DNA of 64,000 nucleotides from Bradyrhizobium ontarionense (GTDB lineage Bacteria; Pseudomonadota; Alphaproteobacteria; Rhizobiales; Xanthobacteraceae): positions 4,712,001 to 4,776,000 of the forward strand of contig NZ_CP088156.1 in NCBI RefSeq assembly GCF_021088345.1, in the 5' to 3' direction. The notes under the pieces are model-generated. The model made no database searches, was not told the DNA's origin, and saw nothing but the letters and a program-made list of their open reading frames with translations. Each line of letters starts with the position of its first letter. The first letter of the stretch is position 1. This document shows positions 54,959 to 62,792 of the stretch, one piece after another. A program made the translations under genes and the position numbers.

Positions 54959-56170
54959 ATGCTCTCTGTTCTCGTCCATGGAGACGAGCCGTTTCGGACT
55001 TCAACTGACAGCCAGACGCCAATGGGACCGGTTGACCGCATCTGGGAATTTCTGCAGCGGTTGTCGCCGTTGACACGGAGCTGTCTGCTCAGCGAGCTCG
55101 AACGACTGGAGCTGAGCGGCGTCGATATGCCCGGATTCGCCGACATCCAGGCCCGGCTGCGCGCCGAGATCCGCAAGGATAGCAACGGTGGCCATCGGAC
55201 CGCCAATCCTTCGCGCTTCTTCTTCATGCCCATCGAGCAACTCCTCGTCGACGGCTCGCCCGAGCATGCCAATGAAGGGCGGATCGCCCGCGGCTCACTG
55301 ACGCCGATCTGGGAATGGATTTCGCGTGATCTGCTCCCGACGATGGCCCGCGACTACAATGCGCGGATGAAGGATCTCATCGCGTCGGACAAGCAGCGCG
55401 AGATCGGCCAGACCGCAAGCGTGTTCCAGACCAAGGTGGCGAAGTCGCTGGAAGGCACGCTGGCGAGGCCCGAGGGGATCGAGCAGGTCCGCAGCAAGCT
55501 CAAGGCCTATACGGCGTCGCCGTCGGTCTTCGACGACGTCGTGAAGCTGACGAAGGCGCTGCGCGCCCGCGAGGACATCGCAAAATTCGCCGATTCGCTG
55601 CCGGACCGGATCGTCGAATTCGACGATCCGCAGGTCAAGAAGATGACGCTCCTCATCGACGGTCTGCGCAAGAAGGAGCCGGACGCCCTGCCCTTTGCAT
55701 TGACGCTCGTCGCCAAGCGTCTGAAGGAGCCTTGGCAAGTGATGCGGCTGGCGACGAAGGCGGCGCGCAGCAAGAGCGTCGCCGACGTCCTCGCGACGCC
55801 CTATGCGATGACCGTGCCGATGGTGCTCGATCAGCTCGAAGACAAGCGCCTGGCTCTCAGGATCGCCCTGAAGAACAACCGCGTCGTGACGGCCAAGGAG
55901 ATCCTGACCAGCATCTACGACATCGAATATGCGATCCAGGTGCGCATCGACCGGATCGAGGAATCCGACTGGGGCAACCGGTTGAACAATATCATGACCA
56001 GTACGGCCAGGATGGTGGAGGCCGAGGTCAAGCGCTTCCCCGACGAAGTCGGGCACGTGCTCGGCTCGGAACGGCTGCGCAGCCACCGCTCGCTCGGCGG
56101 CCGCCTGACCTACCTCGCCTGGAAAGGCCGTGACGCGCTCAAGACGGCGTTGCGCTCGGCAACGGGCTGA
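54959..56170 (+). CDS. Unknown soluble alpha-helical protein
   Basis: 403 residues from ATG 54959; an ATG at 55022 (MGPVDRIWEFLQRL) is a possible start. No signal peptide or membrane helix. Almost all predicted structure is amphipathic helix. Features: RFFFMPIEQLLVDGSPEHAN early, IAKFADSLPDRIVEFDDPQV in the middle, and a C-terminal KGRDALKTALRSATG. Codon use is typical of the window, so it is a real gene. It shares a divergent promoter region, with a dyad, with the LuxR-type regulator. I do not recognise a named family. Confidence 0.8.
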   Translation: MLSVLVHGDEPFRTSTDSQTPMGPVDRIWEFLQRLSPLTRSCLLSELERLELSGVDMPGFADIQARLRAEIRKDSNGGHRTANPSRFFFMPIEQLLVDGSPEHANEGRIARGSLTPIWEWISRDLLPTMARDYNARMKDLIASDKQREIGQTASVFQTKVAKSLEGTLARPEGIEQVRSKLKAYTASPSVFDDVVKLTKALRAREDIAKFADSLPDRIVEFDDPQVKKMTLLIDGLRKKEPDALPFALTLVAKRLKEPWQVMRLATKAARSKSVADVLATPYAMTVPMVLDQLEDKRLALRIALKNNRVVTAKEILTSIYDIEYAIQVRIDRIEESDWGNRLNNIMTSTARMVEAEVKRFPDEVGHVLGSERLRSHRSLGGRLTYLAWKGRDALKTALRSATG

Positions 56171-56458
56171 GCAGGGACCGTCATTTCGAACGGTTCGCAC
56201 GCAGGCCGAGGAAGGTCTCGATGAACCGTCCCGAGAACACGAATTGCAGCCACCAGAACGCTAGACGTCGGGTCGACATATCTGGGCTTCCCCACAGAAA
56301 AGGGACCCGCCGTTCTTACCGCATTGCACCGTGTTCGACTGTGAACTGGTTCACAATCGCCTGAGCCGGCGCGCCCGGACGTTTCCAGATTTGCCGGACC
56401 TGCTAAGCCGCCGATCGCGGCTCTCGGCACGCGAGACCCCGCAAGCAAGGAGGCTGAC

Positions 56459-56878
56459 GTGAGAGCGAGCAAGGCTTTGATGACCGCCCTGGTGCTGGCA
56501 TGCGCCGCGCTGTTCAATTCCGACGGTGGCGCGCAGAGCGCGGGAGATCCGGCAGCGACGACGCCGACGGCGGACAATGCGGTGCTGCTGACCATCTTCC
56601 TCAAGCACGATCAGTCGCGGCCGCTGAACGAGCTCAATGCCCAGCTCGAGCGCCAGGGCTACTACAAGGCGTTTCCGCCCGCAGGCGTCGAGGTGGTGAG
56701 CTGGTACGTGATGATGGGGATCGGCCAAGTCGTCACCTTGCGCCTGCCGGCATCGCGTCTGCGCGAGGTCAATCGCATCTTGGAGAACACGGCGTGGGGC
56801 GCGTATCGCACCGAGTTCTATCCCACCTACGACTACATGGCGGTGGGCCTGGCCGCTCATGAGAAGGCGGTGCAATAG
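56459..56878 (+). CDS. Secreted small protein of unknown function
   Basis: 139 residues from GTG 56459, chosen because AGGAGG lies 6 bases upstream. Signal peptide about 1-26 (LMTALVLACAALFNSDGGAQ). The mature part is a compact alpha/beta domain: VLLTIFLKHDQSRPLNELNA, LERQGYYKAFPPAGVEVVSW, GQVVTLRLPASRLREVNRIL. The ferredoxin-like alternation suggests a small binding domain. No known function. Probably periplasmic. Monocistronic. Confidence 0.8.
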   Translation: MRASKALMTALVLACAALFNSDGGAQSAGDPAATTPTADNAVLLTIFLKHDQSRPLNELNAQLERQGYYKAFPPAGVEVVSWYVMMGIGQVVTLRLPASRLREVNRILENTAWGAYRTEFYPTYDYMAVGLAAHEKAVQ

Positions 56879-56976
56879 GTCGGTGGCAACCGATCGGATC
56901 GGTCCTGCACAGCGAAACGGGAGCTATTGGGCACGGTTTTTCGTGGCAGCGAGAGCTCGACAGCCGGCCACTTCCC

Positions 56977-58614
56977 TCAGGCTTTCGTCATGCGCTCGCG
57001 GGCCGATTTGAAGCCCGCGACGAAACGCGCAAGCGTGTCCGAGGTCTTGCCGCGCGGCAGCATGACTTCGATCAGCGAGAACTGTCCGCGCCGCTGCGCG
57101 GCGCGCTCCAGCGCGGCGACGAGCTCGGCGCGGGTTGCGACGCGTTCGCCCGTGCCGCCGATGGAGTTGGCGATGTCGGCATAGTGCCAGTCGTCGAGAT
57201 TGTTGAACCGGGACTCCGGCTGAAACACGCGCAGCATCTCCCAGCTGCAGTTGTTGAACACCACGACGATCGGATCGAGGCCATAGCGGCGGCAGTTGCC
57301 GAGCTCCCAGCCTGTCATCTGGAACGCGCCGTCGCCGACCAGGACCAGCGGCCGAAGCCCGGTCGCGGCCACGCCGATGCCGGCCGGTACGCCGAAACCC
57401 ATGCCGGCGTAATAGCCCGGCGCCGCCAGCGCCGTGTTGTCGATCTCCATCGCGGTGAACAGGCAATCGCCGATGTCCGAGGTCATCGGCATCCGACCGT
57501 GACGGTCGAACATGTCGTTGATGGCGGTCGCGATGTCCGACGGTGCGATCGGCTGGCCGTCGGCAACGAGGCCGCGCGGATAGGCCGTACGCTGCCGCGG
57601 CAAGGTGGTCGGAGCCGTCCGCTTCGTTGCGCGATCGTCCAACGCGTCGATGAGGTCGCCGAGCGGCATGTCGCGATAGACATGATGGCCGATCTGCACC
57701 TCACGACTGGCGGCGAGGATCATGCGCCGCGGGTCCGGTGCGCGGTTCGACAGGGCAAAATTGGTGTCCGACAGGATGACACCCAACATCAGCACGAGAT
57801 CGGCATCTTCGACGAGTTGCGTGATCGCCGGATCACCCGCGGCGCCGAGATAGGTGCCGGCAACGACATCGTCCGCCTTGTCGAGCAGGCCGCGCCCCAT
57901 GAAGGTCGTGACCAGCGGCAAGGCCAGCTTGCGCGCGAGCGCTGCGATCCGGTCCTCGACGCCATAACGACGGATTTCCACGTCGACCACGATCACGGGA
58001 CGTACGGCCCGTTCGATGCGGCCGAGAATCTCCTCGACGCATTCGCCGAGCGCTTCCTGGTTGGCCTGCCGCGACGGCAGCGGCACCACCGCCTCGACCT
58101 CGGCGTCCACCATGTCGCGTGGAAATTCGAGATAGACCGGCAGCGACATTTCCCTCGCACTGCGCAGCACGCGCGCGATTTGCGCCGGTGCGGTGACCGG
58201 ATCGCTGAGAACCGCCTGATCGCAGGTGATTTCCTTGAAGACCGCGAGTTGCGTGTCGACGGTGCGGGCCTGATGATGCAGCAGAAAGCCGGAGACGCGT
58301 TCGCGCGCGCCGGGAGCGCCGGCGATCACCACGACCGGCGAGCGCTCCGCATAGGCGCCGGCGATCGCATTCACGAGGTTGAAGGCACCGGCGCCGTAGG
58401 TCACGACGGCAACGCCAAGCCCGCCATGGTATCGCGCCGCTGCATCCGCGGCGAAGCCGACCGCCGGCTCATGGCTCAGCGTGACGTTCGGCAGGATATC
58501 GCTTTCCTCGATCACCTTGAACAGCGGCAGGACGAAATCACCGGGAATGCCGAAGATCTCGCGGGCGCCATGATCCTTGAGTGCCGCAAGCAGCGCATGG
58601 GCAAGAGCGGGCAT
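56977..58614 (-). CDS. ipdC: Indolepyruvate/phenylpyruvate decarboxylase (ThDP enzyme)
   Basis: 545 residues, full length, GAGGA 5 bases before the ATG. GIPGDFVLPLFKVIEESD and Glu49 in LSHEPAVGFAADAAARYHGG (activates ThDP), a central FAD/ThDP-fold domain, and the ThDP/Mg motif GDGAFQMTGWELGNCRRYGL ending VVVFNN. It fits the phenylpyruvate/indolepyruvate decarboxylase branch. The reaction turns indole-3-pyruvate into indole-3-acetaldehyde, the step toward the plant hormone auxin, or phenylpyruvate into phenylacetaldehyde. Which keto acid is preferred cannot be read. Monocistronic. Confidence 0.87.
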   Translation of the reverse strand: MPALAHALLAALKDHGAREIFGIPGDFVLPLFKVIEESDILPNVTLSHEPAVGFAADAAARYHGGLGVAVVTYGAGAFNLVNAIAGAYAERSPVVVIAGAPGARERVSGFLLHHQARTVDTQLAVFKEITCDQAVLSDPVTAPAQIARVLRSAREMSLPVYLEFPRDMVDAEVEAVVPLPSRQANQEALGECVEEILGRIERAVRPVIVVDVEIRRYGVEDRIAALARKLALPLVTTFMGRGLLDKADDVVAGTYLGAAGDPAITQLVEDADLVLMLGVILSDTNFALSNRAPDPRRMILAASREVQIGHHVYRDMPLGDLIDALDDRATKRTAPTTLPRQRTAYPRGLVADGQPIAPSDIATAINDMFDRHGRMPMTSDIGDCLFTAMEIDNTALAAPGYYAGMGFGVPAGIGVAATGLRPLVLVGDGAFQMTGWELGNCRRYGLDPIVVVFNNCSWEMLRVFQPESRFNNLDDWHYADIANSIGGTGERVATRAELVAALERAAQRRGQFSLIEVMLPRGKTSDTLARFVAGFKSARERMTKA

Positions 58615-58793
58615 CTGTGTCCTCGGGTGTCGTATGAAGGTTGCCCGGTGCTACACGATGAAGGACGCGCTGCCAATGTTGGGGCGAGGCACCTCGATCG
58701 AACCGACGGAGAGGACGACGCTACTGGTGTTCCGGCTCCAGCATTCGCTTGGAGTGCACGCGGACACCGGAGCGAATGCCCGATCCGCCATGC

Positions 58794-58991
58794 TCAATTG
58801 CTGCTCAACACCATCCCGGCAGGCTGGACGCCCGGGGCGGAGCCGCCAGGGATGGTCAGCGAGAGCGAGAGGATGGCGGCGAGAGCGACCATCATTCCAA
58901 GCTTCATCGTCACCGTTCGGCGATCCGTGATCGGCAGAAACAGGAAGAACAGCAGCGCGGCAGCCAGTACGGAATCGAGCACATAGACCAT
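58794..58991 (-). CDS. Small two-helix membrane protein
   Basis: 65 residues from ATG 58991 (MVYVLDSVLAAALL), with GGAGG 5 bases upstream, which decides against the two earlier ATGs. TM1 about 4-22 (VLDSVLAAALLFFLFLPITD), a short basic turn (DRRTVTMK), TM2 about 30-48 (LGMMVALAAILSLSLTIPGG), and a small polar tail. Function unknown. It is upstream of ipdC on the same strand but 179 bases away. Confidence 0.65.
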   Translation of the reverse strand: MVYVLDSVLAAALLFFLFLPITDRRTVTMKLGMMVALAAILSLSLTIPGGSAPGVQPAGMVLSSN

Positions 58992-59149
58992 TGTCACCTC
59001 CATCATTGCCGTGGAGGATGGCGCAGATCAGCAGGCGTGACTGTGGCGCGCGTCACACCCCCGGGCAAGCTCGACGACTCCCGAGGAACCTCGTACGCGA
59101 GCGGGATATCCTGCTGCCAAGGGAGCCGGTCGACGCCACGACCGCCCCT

Positions 59150-60325
59150 TCAAGGCTTCTGGCACTCCGAATAAAACGTCCCGTTCGCGGCGACCAATCT
59201 TTCAAGGCACTGGCGCTTGTCCGTCACCGGGCCAGCGATTGAGAAATCGAACGCCCGCCCTTTCACGATGAGGGCATAGCGGCCAGCGGGAAATTGGAGA
59301 TCTGGATCGCGTGGCGTGACTTCATACATCTGAGGATCATCCTTCATCGGAGCCGCTCGGCACGGAATCGAGATGTTGCGAACGACCCATGTCTCGTCCT
59401 CGTTCGAGACGATCGGCTTGCCGGATGGATCGAAGCTGGTCGCCTGCCTGACCCGCGCGATGACACGAACTTCAACCTTCTCAAATACGTCAGCGGCCGA
59501 GTCCCGCTGGAAGACGACGAACCTCGCGCGACCGTCAGGGAGCGTCGTCTCGCTCGGCTTCGTGATCGCAGCCGAGATGGCAACACGTGGATCCGGGACG
59601 CGTCCTGGTAATTGCTGCAGGTCGAAAAGGCGGTCCGCAGTCGCCGCGTAGACACCATAGGCTGTAGGCAGTCGAGGGTCTCGCGCCGGTGCAGCCGGCG
59701 TTGCTGCGGCTATCGGGACTTCCGGCAACGGTGAAGGCGGCGCCGCGACCGGCGCAGCCGCAGGGGCCGACGTCCGAAAGCCCAACAGGCTTTGGAGAGC
59801 CGCAAGGTCGTGTCGCCGAGCCGACGCGATGCCACCAACGACCATGACGATCAACAGCAGCACGACGGCAAGACGCGCAGGCATGAAAGACAGAAGGCGA
59901 CGGACGACGTCGAAAACTGCGACGGACCTGGTCGCGTTGTCGTCGCTCGCCGGCGGAGCATGAAGCGTTTCAGAGCCGCGTTCCGGACCTTCGATGAGCG
60001 ACACCGACAAGCGAGGCTCTCCTTGAACGCGATGCACAAGCGGAGTTGGCTGCCGCGGGAGACTTTGTTGACCCGCCGTCGTCATGTGCGACTCGACTCC
60101 GGCAATGGCGACCTCGAGCGCCTGCATCAGCCGCGCCTTTTCCGTCGGATCGTCTTCCGACAGCTGCTGCAACTTGTGGCGAGCGAGTTCGTAGACCGCA
60201 CTACGCAGCTGCTCGGGATCTCCGTTCACTGCATCGATCGTGCGCGCCAACACGAGCGCAAATTCAACCTCTGGATGCGCAGCGACGGCGTTCTTGACCT
60301 GAGGAGGCAAACGGTCCGATGTCAT
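59150..60325 (-). CDS. Unknown single-pass membrane protein
   Basis: 391 residues from ATG 60325 (MTSDRLPPQVKNA); a GTG 30 bases earlier is possible. The cytoplasmic N-terminal 145 residues include helical LVLARTIDAVNGDPEQLRSA and KARLMQALEVAIAGVESHMT. One membrane helix lies at about 152-170 (ARLAVVLLLIVMVVGGIASA). A Pro/Ala-rich linker of about 50 residues leads to a beta-rich extracytoplasmic domain (VEVRVIARVRQATSFD, RYALIVKGRAFDFSI) with two Cys that may pair. The layout resembles envelope sensors or anti-sigma-like proteins, but no motif supports either. Confidence 0.75.
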   Translation of the reverse strand: MTSDRLPPQVKNAVAAHPEVEFALVLARTIDAVNGDPEQLRSAVYELARHKLQQLSEDDPTEKARLMQALEVAIAGVESHMTTAGQQSLPRQPTPLVHRVQGEPRLSVSLIEGPERGSETLHAPPASDDNATRSVAVFDVVRRLLSFMPARLAVVLLLIVMVVGGIASARRHDLAALQSLLGFRTSAPAAAPVAAPPSPLPEVPIAAATPAAPARDPRLPTAYGVYAATADRLFDLQQLPGRVPDPRVAISAAITKPSETTLPDGRARFVVFQRDSAADVFEKVEVRVIARVRQATSFDPSGKPIVSNEDETWVVRNISIPCRAAPMKDDPQMYEVTPRDPDLQFPAGRYALIVKGRAFDFSIAGPVTDKRQCLERLVAANGTFYSECQKP

Positions 60326-60694
60326 GAGCTTGACCGTCGATCCATGGAACTTCACACTCGTCTGTTAAGAAAACGCGACATCCGGACCGGACCGATGGCG
60401 CGAAGAACCTGAAAAAACAAGCTTTGGAGCAGCTACGGCCGACATATCATAGAGCCGCACGATTCTCATTCGTTAACATTTTCAGGCACACGCCGCATAA
60501 TGGCTTTGCAGCCGCCGCCGAATAAACCGGCTACCCAATCCGGCCGAGCCGTGACATATTCCCGTGCATTGGTCGAAGACCTCGCGCATCTCGTGTACGC
60601 ATCCGTCAACGCGTCACATGTGCGTATGAGATCGTCGGTTATTCATTGTGAGTCACGTCAATTATTATTTGGCTTTAAGACGTAGGATAGCGAC
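60326..60694. other. Divergent intergenic region, AT-rich
   Basis: Holds TTCGTTAACATTTTC near 60469 and TCAATTATTATTTGGCTTTAAG near 60658, probably promoter DNA for the small gene at 60695. A 61-codon open frame at 60500-60685 lacks a ribosome site and is not called. Confidence 0.45.
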
Positions 60695-60883
60695 ATGAAG
60701 CGTAGTGAACTACACCATTACGATGAGAACTACGAAGATCACCGCGGATTTCCCGGTGCCGATTTCTACCTTCAGGAGCGGATTGCGCTCCTGCTCGACG
60801 AGAACGAGAAGCTGAGGCGCATCGCCGCAGACCTCACCAGCCAGACCCAGCGCATGCGAAGATCGAGTCTCGGATCGAACTGA
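60695..60883 (+). CDS. Small coiled-coil-like protein of unknown function
   Basis: 62 residues with TAGGA 8 bases before the ATG. The N-terminal half is polar and His/Asp/Glu-rich (HHYDENYEDHRGFPGADFYL). The second half is a heptad-like helix (ERIALLLDENEKLRRIAADL) suited to coiled-coil dimerisation. No membrane segment. It has normal codon use and an AT-rich promoter region in front. Unknown role. Confidence 0.6.
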   Translation: MKRSELHHYDENYEDHRGFPGADFYLQERIALLLDENEKLRRIAADLTSQTQRMRRSSLGSN

Positions 60884-60931
60884 TTGCCGCCACGGAACCT
60901 GCTTGATCAGTCCAGAGAATCGAGGGGCGGG

Positions 60932-61639
60932 TCAGCGAAGCAAAGAGAGCAGGTCGGGCCTGGTGTCCGCGACCACCCCGACCAGCAGAGCGCGGCCGGC
61001 CGTTGAGCCTTCTCGATAGGCGTCCCCGATCTCAGACGGGATGATCGCTGGTTGGGCATTTCGACCTTGTAACATTCCACCTTGCAACAACAGCATCGTG
61101 ATATCGGCGCGAATCAAGTCCGCGAGTTCCCGATCGTCCAGCTTCCTCAGCTGCACCGCTGCTCGCAGCCGCTCCGCGGTGAGCGTCCCCGACGCCGGCG
61201 AGGTGAAGTAGACCATCTTCATGCTCGGTGCGATCCGCGGGTCGTCGGGATCCAGCCGTTCCAGGAGAGACACCCGCCACAGCCAGAGCCGCGGCTGTAA
61301 GGGCCGCTCGCTCAGCGCGCGAACGATCAGTTGCTGGGCGTGCTCGCTGCGGAAGATCAGGCCGGCGCGATCGTCATTCGTGGCAGCACGAAACGCGGCT
61401 TCGGCGGCGTCGACCGACACGGCGGCGGCGGGCGCGGGATCCAGCACCGCCAATGCCTCGTAGAACAGCGAGCCTCGCTTAGGGAGCGCGACGGCATCGC
61501 GGGCCGCAAGGCCGAGCCAGATCTTTCCGGCCGCAACACAGAGCACGACCAGCATGATCAGCGCGGGGACGACACGCAGCGTACGCCCGCGTACCGCTCG
61601 CCACATGAAGCGCCTGGCATGATCCGCCACTACAGGCAT
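60932..61639 (-). CDS. Unknown membrane-anchored protein downstream of phosphatase
   Basis: 235 residues. A basic N-terminus (RRFMWRAVRGRTLR) precedes one membrane helix about 23-48 (VVPALIMLVVLCVAAGKIWL). The rest is a helical extracytoplasmic domain: YEALAVLDPAPAAAVSVDAA, HAQQLIVRALSERPLQPRLW. The gene starts 6 bases after the phosphatase stop, so they are cotranscribed. With the glycosyltransferase nearby, a role in surface polysaccharide is possible but not shown. The family is not recognised. Confidence 0.72.
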   Translation of the reverse strand: MPVVADHARRFMWRAVRGRTLRVVPALIMLVVLCVAAGKIWLGLAARDAVALPKRGSLFYEALAVLDPAPAAAVSVDAAEAAFRAATNDDRAGLIFRSEHAQQLIVRALSERPLQPRLWLWRVSLLERLDPDDPRIAPSMKMVYFTSPASGTLTAERLRAAVQLRKLDDRELADLIRADITMLLLQGGMLQGRNAQPAIIPSEIGDAYREGSTAGRALLVGVVADTRPDLLSLLR

Positions 61640-61645
61640 GACGGA

Positions 61646-62395
61646 CTACCTCGGCCGGCCGACGCAGCGGATGTCGATGTCGTGGCCGCGGATCACGAGC
61701 ACGGCAAGCCTGCCTGTGGCATAGGCACCGACATCGATATTGATGCGATGGTCCCGAATGTCCGGCTCACGGACCGGCGTGTGGCCGTGGACGACGACCT
61801 TGCCGAAGTCTTCGCTGCTGCTGAGAAACGGTTCGCGGATCCACATCAGGTCCTCCTCGCTCTGATGCGAGAGCGGCACGCCTGGACGGACACCGGCATG
61901 GACGAAGAAGAAATCTCCACAGGTGAAGGATGGTCTGAGGCTGGTGAGAAATTCGCTGTGCGCGCGCGGCAGAGCCTTTGATAGCGACCTGCGAAGCAGT
62001 GCCGCCTCGGGATTCGCACGGGGCAGGAGAACATCATAGGACATCAGTGTCGCCGCCCCGCCGAGCCGCAGCCAATCCGGCAGCAGATCGTCGCGCCGGA
62101 GCACGTCGCTCAGGATCGACTCGTGATTTCCTCTGACGAATACGCTCTCATGAGCTCGCGCGCGCGTGATCAGGAGATCGAGCGTGCGGCGCGAATCGGG
62201 GCCGCGATCGATGTAATCGCCGAGAAAAACATGGATCGCGCGCCCAGAACGCGTCCGCGCGATATCCTGGTCGATGAGGTCGAACGCGTCGGCCAGGAGA
62301 TCGGCGCAGCCGTGAATATCGCCGATGGCGTAGAGAACGATACCGTCAGGAATCCGCGCGCGCTGGTCGATCCGCGACAACAACCGACTAAACAT
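61646..62395 (-). CDS. Metallophosphoesterase (PPP/ApaH-like phosphatase)
   Basis: 249 residues. The metal-site motifs are all present: GDIHG (YAIGDIHGCADLL), GDYIDRGPDSRR, GNHE (VRGNHESILSD), the His of FFVHAGVRPG and VVHGHTP. This is the PrpA/BSU1-type serine/threonine phosphatase-like branch. It is cytoplasmic and depends on two metal ions. Substrates could be phosphoproteins or small phosphates such as dinucleotides. It is first in a two-gene unit with the membrane protein at 60932. Confidence 0.9.
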   Translation of the reverse strand: MFSRLLSRIDQRARIPDGIVLYAIGDIHGCADLLADAFDLIDQDIARTRSGRAIHVFLGDYIDRGPDSRRTLDLLITRARAHESVFVRGNHESILSDVLRRDDLLPDWLRLGGAATLMSYDVLLPRANPEAALLRRSLSKALPRAHSEFLTSLRPSFTCGDFFFVHAGVRPGVPLSHQSEEDLMWIREPFLSSSEDFGKVVVHGHTPVREPDIRDHRINIDVGAYATGRLAVLVIRGHDIDIRCVGRPR

Positions 62396-62442
62396 GCGAG
62401 ATCACCGCCGCGTCGTTCACGTGGACGCGCCGCGGCCGGCGG

Positions 62443-62727
62443 TCAGCGGTACCATCCCGTATATGCACCCCAATAGCCCGGGCCACCATAGGGACCATAG
62501 GCGCCGTAGAGCGCCATGCAGGAATACCGGTCCGAGCATCCCCAATGCCGGTGACGGATGCGCCGTGGATAGACGTCATATTCCGTGGTGGCCTTCACAT
62601 GCCGCGCCTCGCGCCGAGGGATCGCGGCGTCCGCGGCACCGGCTGCGGTGATGCCGAGCAGAGAGCAGATGAGAAAGCCGGCCGCGCCGCAGGCGAGCGT
62701 CTGGCGAATGGCAGCGCGTGATGGCAT
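62443..62727 (-). CDS. Small secreted Tyr/Gly-rich protein
   Basis: 94 residues with GAGGAGG 5 bases before the ATG. Signal peptide about 1-32 (GAAGFLICSLLGITAAGAAD). The mature part carries a basic segment (YPRRIRHRHWGCSDRYSC) with two Cys and ends in aromatic-glycine repeats (YGAYGPYGGPGYWGAYTGWY). Such short proteins are common in rhizobia and have no known role. Periplasmic or surface location expected. Confidence 0.78.
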   Translation of the reverse strand: MPSRAAIRQTLACGAAGFLICSLLGITAAGAADAAIPRREARHVKATTEYDVYPRRIRHRHWGCSDRYSCMALYGAYGPYGGPGYWGAYTGWYR

Positions 62728-62792
62728 CTGTTCCTCCTCATGAGCAGCGGGTCTGCAGGCGTCGAATTGATAGCATGACGAACGACGGAAAT

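Noticed and set aside
60500-60685. 61-codon frame upstream of the small gene at 60695
   Set aside because: No ribosome site, mixed codon use, and it covers AT-rich promoter-like DNA.
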